A stretch of 64,000 bases of DNA from Streptomyces curacoi (GTDB lineage: Bacteria; Actinomycetota; Actinomycetes; Streptomycetales; Streptomycetaceae). The first letter of the stretch is position 1, and every line of letters begins with the position of its first letter. Location of the stretch: contig NZ_KQ947985.1 in assembly GCF_001513975.1 (NCBI RefSeq), forward strand, positions 186,001 to 250,000, read 5' to 3'. A model generated the notes under the pieces. It was not told the DNA's origin. It worked only from the letters and a program-made list of their open reading frames with translations, and made no database searches. This document shows, piece after piece, positions 36,141-45,153 of this stretch. The position numbers and the translations under genes were made by a program.

Positions 36141-37130
36141 ATGGCCAAGAAGCGACCCCAGACCAAGGCCAAGCGCCCGCAGCTCAGCGATGGAGCCCGC
36201 GCCGCAGGCGCTCATGGAGACGTTCCGGTTGTCGGCGCACGCGAGCCCTGCCCCTGCGGCAGCGGCCGCCGCTACAAGGCCTGCCACGGCCGGGCCGCCG
36301 CCCAGGCGGTGACCGAGCTGGTCCAGCGCCCGTTCGAGGGACTGCCGGGCGAGTGCGACTGGGTGGCCCTGCGCGAGCTCGTGCCTGCCGCCACCGTCGA
36401 GCTGACCCTGAAGGGCGGTCTCCCGGAGGGCGTCCCGTCCGTCACGCTGGCCACCGTCCTGCCGATGGCCTGGCCGGCCCTGCGCCGCGACGACGGCTCG
36501 GTGCTGCTCGGCCTGCAGAACGACACGGCGTCGGGTGACATCAGCCGCGACCTCGCCGACACCCTCCAGCAGGCCCTCACCGCACAGCCCGGCACACCGG
36601 TCCAGGGCCGCCGCGCCCCGGCCGACGGTCCGCGGCTGCAGGATCTGCTCGACCCGGATGGCACGTTCGAGCCAGTTGTGCACAAGGGCTTCGAGTTCTG
36701 GGTCCCGGACCCGGAGAACGCCACTCCGGAGGTGGCCGCCTCCCTGGAGCGGGCCAACGCCGCGGCCATCCCGACCGTGAAGCTGACCGGCGTGGACGCC
36801 GCCTACTGGTGCGAGACGTCGGACAAGAACCACCTGCGCTGGGTCATGCCGCACCCCGAGGAGCAGCTTCTGGACGCCCTCGCCCGCCTGCACGCGGCGG
36901 GGAGGTCGAACCTCGGCGAGGGCACCCGGCTCGTCGGTTCCTTCCGGGCGCACGGCCTCACGGTGCCGGTCTGGGACCTGCCGAGCGGCGTCGGCGCGGA
37001 GGACGTGGAGAAGCCGGCCGCCGAGTTCGCCGAGCGCCTCGCCGCGGCCCTGGCCACCGACGCTCCGCTCACCGCGGACGAGCGTCGCGCGCGTGGCGGT
37101 CTGACCAACCGGCAGGTCACGCTCAGCTGA
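36141..37130 (+). CDS. DUF5926-family protein with SEC-C zinc motif
   Basis: 329 residues from ATG 36141, GGGAGA upstream. The N-terminus is very basic (MAKKRPQTKAKRPQ), followed by a SEC-C motif CPCGSGRRYKACHG (about 34-47) that binds zinc. The rest is an uncharacterised domain conserved in Streptomyces (DUF5926, from memory) with YWCETSDKNHLRWVMPHPEE. Role unknown; SEC-C motifs occur in SecA tails and ribosome- or nucleic-acid-associated proteins. Confidence 0.85.
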   Translation: MAKKRPQTKAKRPQLSDGARAAGAHGDVPVVGAREPCPCGSGRRYKACHGRAAAQAVTELVQRPFEGLPGECDWVALRELVPAATVELTLKGGLPEGVPSVTLATVLPMAWPALRRDDGSVLLGLQNDTASGDISRDLADTLQQALTAQPGTPVQGRRAPADGPRLQDLLDPDGTFEPVVHKGFEFWVPDPENATPEVAASLERANAAAIPTVKLTGVDAAYWCETSDKNHLRWVMPHPEEQLLDALARLHAAGRSNLGEGTRLVGSFRAHGLTVPVWDLPSGVGAEDVEKPAAEFAERLAAALATDAPLTADERRARGGLTNRQVTLS

Positions 37131-37295
37131 CGCGGGAGGCGGGGATCGGGTTCGGCTGACCGACCGTTCAGCCGAACCGGCCCCGTTCGGGAGTGGTGAG
37201 TCCGATCACAACTCCCATGCGGAGCAAGGGAATCCGTGACTGGAAAGCCCGGATCGAATTTGCGAACCGCCGATCTCTTGTTACCGTTCCAGTAG

Positions 37296-37333
37296 CCCGG
37301 TTGCTGGTGCATCCCCCGTCGCCAGCAACCGGG
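37296..37333 (+). terminator. 12-bp hairpin followed by a short U-tract
   Basis: CCCGGTTGCTGG (37296-37307) pairs with CCAGCAACCGGG (37322-37333), then TCTTTTCC. It is 166 bp past the DUF5926 stop, quite far for its terminator, and could end a small RNA transcribed from about 37240. It also sits before the convergent minus-strand gene. Confidence 0.7.
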
Positions 37334-37403
37334 TCTTTTCCTGTGCGGGTCCCTTTACGGAACGACCCCGCATGTCAACTGCCGGTAGGCGCCCCGGAAT
37401 TGC

Positions 37404-38009
37404 TCACGAGGAGTTGCTCGCGGACCGCAGCAGCAGCGCCCCGCGCCCGGCCCGCTCGGCGAACTCCGCGACCGCCGTGTAGGCGTCCCTGTCGCCCCGC
37501 ACCCGCTCCCGGGGCGTCTCGCACGTCCCCGGCTCGTCATCGGCGGCCACGACGCAGCGCATCTGCAACGTGCGTCCGCCTGGCCCCATGAGGCTCAGTA
37601 CGGAGTCCAGCGCACCGCCGGTCGCGTTGCGGAAGTAGGAGCGCGCCCACGTCTCGTCGCCCTGGGTGAGGACACAGGTCTGCGCCTCGACGCCCTCCGG
37701 CGAGGTGAGCTCCGGACCGCACCGGACGGCGGTGGCCAGGCCCAGGTCGAGCAGCAGCGGGGAGCCGGTGGGCTCGGCGGAGGACGCCTTGGCGTCGGGG
37801 GAGGACGCCTTGGCGTCGGCGGCGGAAGGACGTACCGAAGGGCGCACGGCCGTACGGGACGTATGCCCGGAGGCGCGCTCCTCGTCGTCCGCCGGTCCCG
37901 CCGACGCCACGGCCAGCGGCAGCGCGACCGCGCATGCCACGCCGCCGGCGAGGGCGAGCAGACGGACTCTTGAAGAGCTTGGACGGCGGGTCTGAGCGTG
38001 ACGCGGCAT
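37404..38009 (-). CDS. Secreted protein of unknown function
   Basis: 201 residues from ATG 38009 (MPRHAQTRRPSSSRVRLLAL), a Sec signal with cleavage near ASAGPA. A Ser/Ala-rich linker contains a repeated DAKASSPDAKASSAE unit. The folded part has four Cys (RCGPEL, QTCVLTQGDETWARSYFR, RCVV, GTCETPRERV). No ribosome-binding site is obvious. Family not recognised. It lies 56 bp downstream of the Prim-Pol-like gene in the same direction. Confidence 0.75.
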   Translation of the reverse strand: MPRHAQTRRPSSSRVRLLALAGGVACAVALPLAVASAGPADDEERASGHTSRTAVRPSVRPSAADAKASSPDAKASSAEPTGSPLLLDLGLATAVRCGPELTSPEGVEAQTCVLTQGDETWARSYFRNATGGALDSVLSLMGPGGRTLQMRCVVAADDEPGTCETPRERVRGDRDAYTAVAEFAERAGRGALLLRSASNSS

Positions 38010-38065
38010 ACAGCGGAAGATAACGACCACGCACGCGTGCGCCGTTCCACGCGCGCCGGAGACCC

Positions 38066-38725
38066 CTAGAACTCGGGCGCGCTCACACCCGTACGAGTGA
38101 GGGCCTCGACCACGGCGTCGACCACCGCCTCCACATCCGGCACCCACGGGGAGGCCGAGCCGGGCAGCGGGGCGCACTGCCAGCTGATGGTGCCCTGGCC
38201 CGTCTCCGACGGCGGCAGGGCGATGTAGCCGCCCTCCCCGTGGAAGCGGAGGGAGCCGGGGACGAAGTCCTTGGCGTAGAGCAGCTCGCCCAGCTGTTCC
38301 ATGGAGTACGGCTTCACCAGGATCGCCCAGCGGGCGGGCGAGGCGACGACCGGGCCGAGGCGCATGCCCATGCGGTCGAGTGCGGTGAGGGCGTGAGCGG
38401 CCGGCAGGGCGGGGAGGCTGACCGCGCAGGGGGCCTGGCCGCCGGTGGCGAGGATGATCGGCGCCGTGGGCCGGTTGGTCCACCACCAGCGCACCATGCG
38501 CTCGTCGGTGGTGGCCGCGAGGAGTCCGGGATCGAAGGGGTGCGCGCCGGGCACCGTGCACTCCGGGTTGGGGCAGCCGCAGCGGGAGTGCCCCTGCGAT
38601 TGCGTCGTCACGCCCGGGAGTACCGGCCAGCGCCATTCCGTAGCGAAGGTCAGGGCCGCGCTGATCAATTCAGGCTGCCCGTCGCCGCGCAGGAGCCTGC
38701 GTCGCCTTCCGAGGATCTCGCGCAT
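38066..38725 (-). CDS. Primase/polymerase-like protein lacking the acidic motif
   Basis: 219 residues from ATG 38725 (AAAGGAA upstream). It matches the bifunctional primase/polymerase N-terminal fold: a Cys-rich early segment (RCGCPNPECTVPGAHPFDPG), WWTNRPTAPIILATGG, and later FHGEGGYIALPPSETGQG. Where active enzymes have a DxD metal motif it reads CAVSLPAL, so catalytic activity is unlikely. It may be a regulatory or DNA-binding derivative. Known to be widespread in Streptomyces, function unknown to me. Confidence 0.75.
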   Translation of the reverse strand: MREILGRRRRLLRGDGQPELISAALTFATEWRWPVLPGVTTQSQGHSRCGCPNPECTVPGAHPFDPGLLAATTDERMVRWWWTNRPTAPIILATGGQAPCAVSLPALPAAHALTALDRMGMRLGPVVASPARWAILVKPYSMEQLGELLYAKDFVPGSLRFHGEGGYIALPPSETGQGTISWQCAPLPGSASPWVPDVEAVVDAVVEALTRTGVSAPEF

Positions 38726-39228
38726 GAGCGCTCGTTCCTTTCCGTTGCACCGCTGGCAACACCGTGGTCCACATCACACCATGTGTCGATCACTTCACTG
38801 TGCGTACCTGTTGGCGCATCACACCCCTGCCACGAGCAAGGGGAACCCCTATGGGCCGAGCGTTGGCTGCTTCCGCGGCAGCCTCGTCCATACTGCATCC
38901 ATCAAAAGCATGGGCGTGGCGTGGGGTGGCGAAGTCTGGCGTTCTGCCGTCCCGCGTATTTCTCTTCGCCTCCGCCACGGGAGGATGGGGCACGGCCGTC
39001 GGTGGCTAAGACGCCCGGGTCCGTCACCAGGTTCCGGGTGGTCGTCAACCACCCCTGGCCTTCACCGAGTACGTACCCATCACGACCGCTGTGACGCTCC
39101 GTCGAGCGAAACCAGTCGACCGCAATACCCCGTTCCCCGAGGCAGTTTTAAGCCAACTTTGCCTTAACGCAAGAGGTCTACGCCGAGTGCTCCGGTTACC
39201 CACGGACACCAGGAATCCCGGCAGGACA
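38726..39228. other. 500-bp intergenic region, divergent promoters
   Basis: It separates the Prim-Pol-like gene from the divergent PP2C-like gene. A less GC-rich part lies at 39110-39180. An open plus-strand frame runs from 39091 into the PP2C gene but has poor codon use. A small GTTGC/GCAAC inverted repeat is at 38740-38760. No supported gene. Confidence 0.45.
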
Positions 39229-40740
39229 ATGCTGGACATCCCCTCACGAGTGCGTGTACATGTGGAGACACTGCTAGCGGCGCAGAATGACATGGGGGTT
39301 TGCGATGCTTTTGAGCAATACGCACCGGTCGGAAAGCCGGACGCCATGAACGCCCCTCACCCTCCGAAAGTGGCCGGAATCGATTCAACGGTTCCTTCGC
39401 CCGCACACACTGTCGCGCCCGCGCACGCGGCCTCGGGTACCTCGGCGGTCCCGCCACCAAACGCACCCGGGGTGCTGCTTCAGGACCGTCTCGCCGGCTG
39501 GGTCTCGGACCTCACGACCCTCCACGAACTCACCGAACGCCTGGCCCGCACCGACGCCCTCCCCGAAGCCCTCCAGGAACTGCTGCGCGCCGGAGCCGCC
39601 CTCGTGGGCGCCCGGCGCGGTCTCGTCGTACTGGAACCCACCGACGGCCTGGGCCCCGACACCACCATCGGCCTCGGCCTCGCCCGGGCCGACCTCGGTC
39701 ACATGGAGACCGTGCCGCGCAGCTCCCTGTCGTACGGCAGGATCCTCGACGGACTGCCGGGCTGCGACGGTGAGATCGCCCAGCCGGACCTGTTCGCCGA
39801 GGACGGCCTCGACCCCCGCCACCGCGAGGTGGCCGCCCGCCTCGGCTACGCCGCCAGCTACGCCCTCCCCCTGTCCACCAGGACGGCCGGCCGCCTCGGC
39901 GCCGCCGTGTGGCTGTACGACGAGCCCGCCGAACCCAGCGAGCGCCGACGCCACCTCGTCGGTCTGTACGTCCGCTACGCCGCCGAACACCTCGCCCGGC
40001 TCCTCGAAGTCGAGCGCACGCGCGCGTGCATGCGGACGATGGCCGAGGAGCTGCTCCCCTCCCGCCTGCCCCGCATGGCCGGCGTCCAGCTCGCCGCCCG
40101 GCACCGCACCGGCCCGCGCGGGGGCGGCGACTGGTACGACGCGCTGCCCCTGCCCGACGCCGCGCTCGGCCTGGCGGTCGGCTCGGTGACCGGCTCCGGG
40201 CCCAGCGCGGTCGCCGCGATGGGACGGCTGAGGGCGTCACTGCGGGCGTACGCCGTCATGGAGGGCGAGGACCCGGTCGCGGTCCTGTCCGATCTGGAAC
40301 TGCTGCTCAGACTCACCGAGCCCGCCCGCTCCGCCACCGCCCTGTTCGCCTACTGCGAGCCCGCTCTGCGCAAGATCACCCTCGCCGGTGCCGGACACAC
40401 CCCGCCGCTGCTGATCGGCGAGCGGCGCACGGAGTACGTGGAGACCTCCGTGTCCGCGCCGCTGGGCATGCTGGCCTGCTGGGAGGCGCCGAGCGTGGAG
40501 CTGACGGCCGAAGCCGGAGAGACGGTTCTGCTCTACACCGACGGGCTGCTGCACCGCACCGGCGACCCCACCGACCGCGCCTTCGCCCGGCTGCACTCGG
40601 CGGCGGCCGGGGTGCCGAGGGCCCTGCGGCGAGATCCGGACGCGGTCGTCGACCATGTCCTGCGGACGGTCCTGCCGGACGGGCGGGACCGGGCGGACAG
40701 CGAGGAGGACGTCGTACTGCTGGCGGCTCGGTTCGAGTGA
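39229..40740 (+). CDS. GAF-SpoIIE phosphatase-like regulator with altered metal site
   Basis: 503 residues; ATG 39229 (MLDIPSRVRVHVETLLAAQN) is chosen over 39091 because the conserved-looking sequence starts here. A GAF-like region (about 95-280) precedes a SpoIIE/PP2C domain (about 285-503): GGGDWYDALPL, then VGSVTGSGPS where active enzymes have GDVxGHG, and VLLYTDGLLHR. Loss of that Asp and His should weaken metal binding. The end reads SEEDVVLLAARF. Likely a partner-switch component; it may be inactive as a phosphatase. Confidence 0.85.
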   Translation: MLDIPSRVRVHVETLLAAQNDMGVCDAFEQYAPVGKPDAMNAPHPPKVAGIDSTVPSPAHTVAPAHAASGTSAVPPPNAPGVLLQDRLAGWVSDLTTLHELTERLARTDALPEALQELLRAGAALVGARRGLVVLEPTDGLGPDTTIGLGLARADLGHMETVPRSSLSYGRILDGLPGCDGEIAQPDLFAEDGLDPRHREVAARLGYAASYALPLSTRTAGRLGAAVWLYDEPAEPSERRRHLVGLYVRYAAEHLARLLEVERTRACMRTMAEELLPSRLPRMAGVQLAARHRTGPRGGGDWYDALPLPDAALGLAVGSVTGSGPSAVAAMGRLRASLRAYAVMEGEDPVAVLSDLELLLRLTEPARSATALFAYCEPALRKITLAGAGHTPPLLIGERRTEYVETSVSAPLGMLACWEAPSVELTAEAGETVLLYTDGLLHRTGDPTDRAFARLHSAAAGVPRALRRDPDAVVDHVLRTVLPDGRDRADSEEDVVLLAARFE

Positions 40741-40865
40741 GGCGGACATAACAGGTTCGGTGCCGTCGGCATAGCAGCTCGCCGTAACAGTCATTCTGGC
40801 CCTGAGCCCCCTTCTGTACGACCGTACGATGGAGGGGGTCCAGTGCCGTATCGAGGAGGATGACC

Positions 40866-42353
40866 GTGGCCGACGAGCTCACCCCGGCAGCAACTGATCC
40901 TGCTGCTACCGCAGCGGGCCCGGAAGAGAGCGCCGAAGAGCCCATCAAGCAGCGCAAGAACGGCCTGTACCCGGGCGTGTCCGACGAGCTCGCCGAGAAC
41001 ATGAAGTCCGGCTGGGCCGACACGGAGCTGCGCGACCTGGCGCCGATCCCCCAGGCCGGCGAGACCGCCGCGCGGCGCTCCGCGCTCTCGGCGCGCTTCC
41101 CGGGTGAGCGTCTGGTGATCCCCGCGGGCAACCTGAAGGTCCGCTCGAACGACACCGAATACCCCTTCCGGGCGTCGGTCGAGTACGCGTACCTCACCGG
41201 CAACCAGACCGAGGACGGCGTGCTCGTGCTGGAGCCCGTCGCGGGCGGCCACGAGGCCACGATCTACCTCCTGCCCCGCTCCGACCGGGAGAACGGCGAG
41301 TTCTGGCTGTCCGGCCAGGGCGAGCTGTGGGTCGGCCGCCGGCACTCGCTCACCGAGGCGGAGAAGCTGTACGGCATCCCCGCGTCCGACGTGCGCGAGC
41401 TGGCCGGCAAGCTGCGCGAGGCGACGGGCCCCGTGCGGGTCGTCCGCGGCTACGACGCCGGCATCGAGGCCGCGCTGACCGACAAGGTCACCGCCGAGCG
41501 CGACGAGGAGCTGCGTGTCTTCCTCTCCGAGGCGCGGCTGATCAAGGACGAGTTCGAGATCGGCGAGCTGCAGAAGGCCGTCGACTCGACCGTGCGCGGC
41601 TTCGAGGACGTGGTGAAGGTCCTCGACAAGGCCGAGGCGACCTCCGAGCGCTACATCGAGGGCACGTTCTTCCTCCGCGCGCGGGTGGAGGGCAACGATG
41701 TCGGCTACGGCTCCATCTGCGCGGCCGGCCCGCACGCCTGCACGCTGCACTGGGTACGCAACGACGGGCCGGTGCGCTCGGGTGATCTGCTGCTGCTCGA
41801 CGCGGGCGTCGAGACGCACACGTACTACACCGCCGACGTCACCCGCACGCTGCCGATCAACGGCCGCTACAGCGAGATCCAGAAGAAGATCTACGACGCC
41901 GTGTACGACGCCCAGGAGGCCGGTATCGCGGCCGTGCAGCCGGGTGCGAAGTACCGGGACTTCCATGACGCGGCGCAGCGGGTGCTCGCCGAGCGGCTCG
42001 TCGAGTGGGGGCTCGTCGAGGGGCCGGTCGAGCGGGTGCTGGAGCTCGGGCTGCAGCGGCGGTGGACGCTGCACGGGACCGGGCACATGCTCGGGATGGA
42101 CGTGCACGACTGTGCGGCCGCGCGGACCGAGACGTACGTGGAGGGCGTGCTGGAGCCCGGCATGGTGCTGACCGTCGAGCCGGGGCTGTACTTCCAGGCC
42201 GACGACCTGACCGTGCCGGAGGAGTACCGGGGCATCGGCGTGCGGATCGAGGACGACATTCTGGTGACGGAGGACGGGAACCGGAACATGAGCGCCGGGC
42301 TGCCTCGGCGGTCGGACGAGGTCGAGAGCTGGATGGCCGCTCTGAAGGGCTGA
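40866..42353 (+). CDS. pepP: Xaa-Pro aminopeptidase (M24B)
   Basis: 495 residues from GTG 40866, six bases after GAGGAGG (ATG 40860 is too close). An N-terminal creatinase-like domain precedes the pita-bread metallopeptidase domain with all five ligands: DAGVETHTYYTADVTRT (two Asp), HGTGHMLGMDVHD (His), TVEPGLY (Glu) and GVRIEDDILVTEDG (Glu). Removes an N-terminal residue before Pro, cytosolic. A perfect hairpin follows the stop. Confidence 0.94.
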   Translation: MADELTPAATDPAATAAGPEESAEEPIKQRKNGLYPGVSDELAENMKSGWADTELRDLAPIPQAGETAARRSALSARFPGERLVIPAGNLKVRSNDTEYPFRASVEYAYLTGNQTEDGVLVLEPVAGGHEATIYLLPRSDRENGEFWLSGQGELWVGRRHSLTEAEKLYGIPASDVRELAGKLREATGPVRVVRGYDAGIEAALTDKVTAERDEELRVFLSEARLIKDEFEIGELQKAVDSTVRGFEDVVKVLDKAEATSERYIEGTFFLRARVEGNDVGYGSICAAGPHACTLHWVRNDGPVRSGDLLLLDAGVETHTYYTADVTRTLPINGRYSEIQKKIYDAVYDAQEAGIAAVQPGAKYRDFHDAAQRVLAERLVEWGLVEGPVERVLELGLQRRWTLHGTGHMLGMDVHDCAAARTETYVEGVLEPGMVLTVEPGLYFQADDLTVPEEYRGIGVRIEDDILVTEDGNRNMSAGLPRRSDEVESWMAALKG

Positions 42354-42363
42354 CGTCGGATTG

Positions 42364-42394
42364 ATGGCCGGGTACCGAAGGGGTACCCGGCCAT
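42364..42394 (+). terminator. 13-bp perfect hairpin after pepP
   Basis: ATGGCCGGGTACC (42364-42376) pairs with GGTACCCGGCCAT (42382-42394), loop GAAGG, 11 bp after the stop. Confidence 0.85.
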
Positions 42395-42416
42395 CGTCGC
42401 GGTCTGGGGGTGGTGT

Positions 42417-43805
42417 GTGGCCGGTCGCGCAGTTTCCCGCGTCCCTGGCGGCGTCGGGGTGGACCTGCATCTGGATGCCGACGCCGGTGACGGGCGTCGT
42501 GCGGGGCTGGAGCGTGCCCTGCGCGATGCCGTTCGGGACGGGCGGCTCGCCCCTGGCGCTCGGCTGCCCGCCACCCGTCGGCTCGCGGACGAGCTCGGCG
42601 TCTCGCGGAACACCGTCAAGGCCGCTTACGACCAGCTCGTCGCCGAGGGGTACCTGACCGCGCGGCAGGGGTCCGGTACGCGGGTCGCCTCGCTGCCTCC
42701 CGTCGACGCCGAGCCGCCGGAGGCCGCCGCACGCGCGCGTGAGCCGCGTTTCGATCTGCGGCCGGGGAGCCCGGACGTGGGGGCGTTCCCGGCGGCTGCC
42801 TGGTTGCGGGCGCTGCGGCGGGCGATCGCCACGGCGCCCTCGCTGGCGTACGACTACGGCGATCCGCGCGGGCGTATCGAGCTGCGGACCGCGCTCTCGG
42901 GGTACCTGGGGCGGGCGCGTGGGGTGATCGCGCCGCCGGAGCGGATCGTGATCACCTCCGGGTATGTGCAGGGTCTGGCGCTGCTCACGCGCGTGCTGGA
43001 GGGCGGGGCCGTCGCCATGGAGGATCCGGGGCTGCCCTTCCACCGCGAGGTCGTGCGGCGCAACGGGGGCGTCGTCGTGCCCGTGCGTGTCGACGAACGG
43101 GGAGCGCGCGCCGAGGAGTTGGGGGACTGTACGGCCGTGGTCGTGACGCCCGCGCATCAGTACCCGACCGGTGTGACGCTCCACCCCGAGCGGCGGCGGG
43201 CGCTCGGCGACTGGGCACGCGCGCGTGGCGGGCTGATCGTCGAGGACGACTACGACGGGGAGTTCCGCTACGACCGCCAGCCCGTCGGGGCGTTGCAAGG
43301 GATGGCGCCGGGGCAGGTGGTGTATCTGGGGACCGCCTCGAAGACGCTCGGGCCCGCGCTGCGGCTCGGCTGGATGGTGCTGCCGCCGCACCTGGTCGAC
43401 GCCGTCGCCGACGCCAAGCTGCACAGCGACCATCACACCGAGTCCATCGGGCAGTTGGCGCTCGCCGAGCTGATCGACAGCCATGCGTACGACCGGCATG
43501 TGCGGGCGTGCCGACTGCGGTACCGGCGGCGCCGGGATCAGCTGCTGGACCGGCTGGGAGCGCGTCGGCAGGTGCGCGGGATCGCGGCCGGGCTGCACGC
43601 GCTGGTGGAGGTCGACGACGAGGCGCGGGTGCTGGCGCGGGCGGAGGCGGAAGGGCTCGCGGTGGGGCGTCTGGGGGAGCACTGGCATGCGCCGGAGGGC
43701 GGGCAAGGGCGGCGGCAGGGGCTTGTCGTGGGGTACGGGACGCCTCGGGAGCGGGTGTATCCGCAGGCCTTGGCGGCGCTGGGGAAGGTGCTGGACGGGG
43801 CCTGA
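42417..43805 (+). CDS. MocR/PdxR-type regulator (GntR HTH + aminotransferase fold)
   Basis: 462 residues from GTG 42417 (other starts possible within the first 20 codons). The N-terminal winged helix reads LPATRRLADELGVSRNTVKA, YDQLVAEGYLTARQGSGTRV. A linker leads to a fold-type I aminotransferase domain with the PLP-binding Lys in YLGTASKTLGPALRLGW and DDYDGEFRYDR. MocR proteins control PLP synthesis, GABA use or transporters, binding direct repeats. Four direct repeats lie between its stop and the MFS gene, so it probably controls that exporter. Confidence 0.92.
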   Translation: MAGRAVSRVPGGVGVDLHLDADAGDGRRAGLERALRDAVRDGRLAPGARLPATRRLADELGVSRNTVKAAYDQLVAEGYLTARQGSGTRVASLPPVDAEPPEAAARAREPRFDLRPGSPDVGAFPAAAWLRALRRAIATAPSLAYDYGDPRGRIELRTALSGYLGRARGVIAPPERIVITSGYVQGLALLTRVLEGGAVAMEDPGLPFHREVVRRNGGVVVPVRVDERGARAEELGDCTAVVVTPAHQYPTGVTLHPERRRALGDWARARGGLIVEDDYDGEFRYDRQPVGALQGMAPGQVVYLGTASKTLGPALRLGWMVLPPHLVDAVADAKLHSDHHTESIGQLALAELIDSHAYDRHVRACRLRYRRRRDQLLDRLGARRQVRGIAAGLHALVEVDDEARVLARAEAEGLAVGRLGEHWHAPEGGQGRRQGLVVGYGTPRERVYPQALAALGKVLDGA

Positions 43806-43887
43806 ACTGGGCCCACTGAGGTGGAGGCCTGAACTGGGCCACTGAGACGCCCGTAATTGGGCCACTGAGATGCCTGTGTATTGGGCC
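43805..43887. promoter_or_regulatory. Four direct repeats in the MFS promoter, likely MocR operator
   Basis: AACTGGGCCCACTGAG (43805-43820), AACTGGGCCACTGAG (43832-43846), AATTGGGCCACTGAG (43855-43869) and the shorter TATTGGGCC (43879-43887). They start 27, 23 and 24 bp apart, close to two helical turns each, all in the same orientation. MocR-type regulators are known to bind direct repeats. Confidence 0.75.
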
Positions 43888-43923
43888 TGTCGAGTGGCCC
43901 ATGGCGGCTCTAGCGTCGTCGGC

Positions 43924-45153
43924 ATGACAACCCGCCTCCTCCCGCCCGCAGGCCCGCGACGCGTCCTGGCGTCGGCCCAGTTGGCCAACTCGATCGGTGA
44001 CGGCGCCTACTACGTGACCTCGGCGCTGTACTTCACCCATGTCGTCGGCCTCGCACCCGCGCGGGTGGGGCTCGGGCTGACCGTCGCATGGGCGGTCGGC
44101 TCGCTGGCGGGGGTGCCGCTCGGGCGGCTCGCCGACCGGCGCGGGCCACGGGGCACGGCGGTGCTGCTCGCGCTGGCGACGGCGCTGGCGGTGGCCTCCT
44201 TCCTCGTCGTCCGTGGCTTCGTGCCGTTCGTCGTGGCCGCGTGCGCGTACGCGACCGCCCAGTCGGGGCTGGCCGCCGCCCGGCAGGCGCTCCTGGCCGG
44301 GCTGGTGTCCGCCGGGGAGCGCACCGGGCTGCTCGCGTATCTGCAGTCCACTCTAAACGCGGGGCTGGCGGTGGGGGCGGCGCTGGGCGGGCTGGCGCTG
44401 AACGCCGGTACGCGGGAGGCGTATCTCGGCGTGTTCGCGTTGGACGCGGTGAGCTTCGTCGTGTGTGCCGGGGTGCTGACGAGGCTGCCGGTGGTGGCGC
44501 CCGGGCCCGTGCGGACCCATGACGCCCTCGGCGTCCTGCGTGACCGCCCGTACGCCCTGGTCACCCTGCTCAACACCGTCCTGCTGCTGCGGATGCCGCT
44601 GCTCAGCCTCGGGCTGCCGCTGTGGATCGCCGAGCGGACGGACGCGCCGGCGTGGTCGGTCTCCGCGCTGTTCGTGCTCAACACCGGGGCGGTGATGGCC
44701 TTCCAGGTGCGCTTGGCGGGCGGCGTCACCGGGCTTTCGTCGGCCACGCGCGCGGTGCGGTGGTCGGGGTGGCTGATGCTGGCGGCGTGCGCGGTGTTCG
44801 CGCTGTCGGCGGGAGCCTCACCGTGGGTGGCCGCCGGGGTGCTGGTGGCCGGGGCCGTGCTTCAGGTCGTTGCCGAGATGGGGCAGTCGGCGGGGTCCTG
44901 GCTGCTGTCCTTCGAGCTGGCTCCGGCGGATCGGGTGGGTGAGTACCAGGGGTTCTTCGGGACGGGGGTGACCGTGGCGCGGACGCTGGGGCCGCTCGTG
45001 CTGACCTCGCTGCTGGTGGGGTGGGGGACGCCGGGCTGGCTGCTGCTGGGCGCCTTGACGCTGGCCGCGTCGTACGCCATGGGGCCGGCGGCGAGGTGGG
45101 CCGCCGGCACCCGGGTGCGGCACGAGCTCACGCAGCCCGTGCTCGCGAACTGA
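43924..45153 (+). CDS. MFS transporter
   Basis: 409 residues from ATG 43924. Twelve hydrophobic segments; motif A-like GRLADRRGPRG after TM2. Hydrophobic throughout with short loops, like small-molecule exporters of the MFS_1 group. It is the next gene after the MocR regulator and its promoter holds the direct repeats. Its 3' end overlaps the convergent CitG-like gene by 26 bp. Substrate unknown. Confidence 0.88.
   Translation: MTTRLLPPAGPRRVLASAQLANSIGDGAYYVTSALYFTHVVGLAPARVGLGLTVAWAVGSLAGVPLGRLADRRGPRGTAVLLALATALAVASFLVVRGFVPFVVAACAYATAQSGLAAARQALLAGLVSAGERTGLLAYLQSTLNAGLAVGAALGGLALNAGTREAYLGVFALDAVSFVVCAGVLTRLPVVAPGPVRTHDALGVLRDRPYALVTLLNTVLLLRMPLLSLGLPLWIAERTDAPAWSVSALFVLNTGAVMAFQVRLAGGVTGLSSATRAVRWSGWLMLAACAVFALSAGASPWVAAGVLVAGAVLQVVAEMGQSAGSWLLSFELAPADRVGEYQGFFGTGVTVARTLGPLVLTSLLVGWGTPGWLLLGALTLAASYAMGPAARWAAGTRVRHELTQPVLAN

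Noticed and set aside
40791..43988. 1065-residue open frame on the minus strand
   Set aside because: Antisense to pepP and the MocR gene, both of which have clear motifs and ribosome-binding sites.
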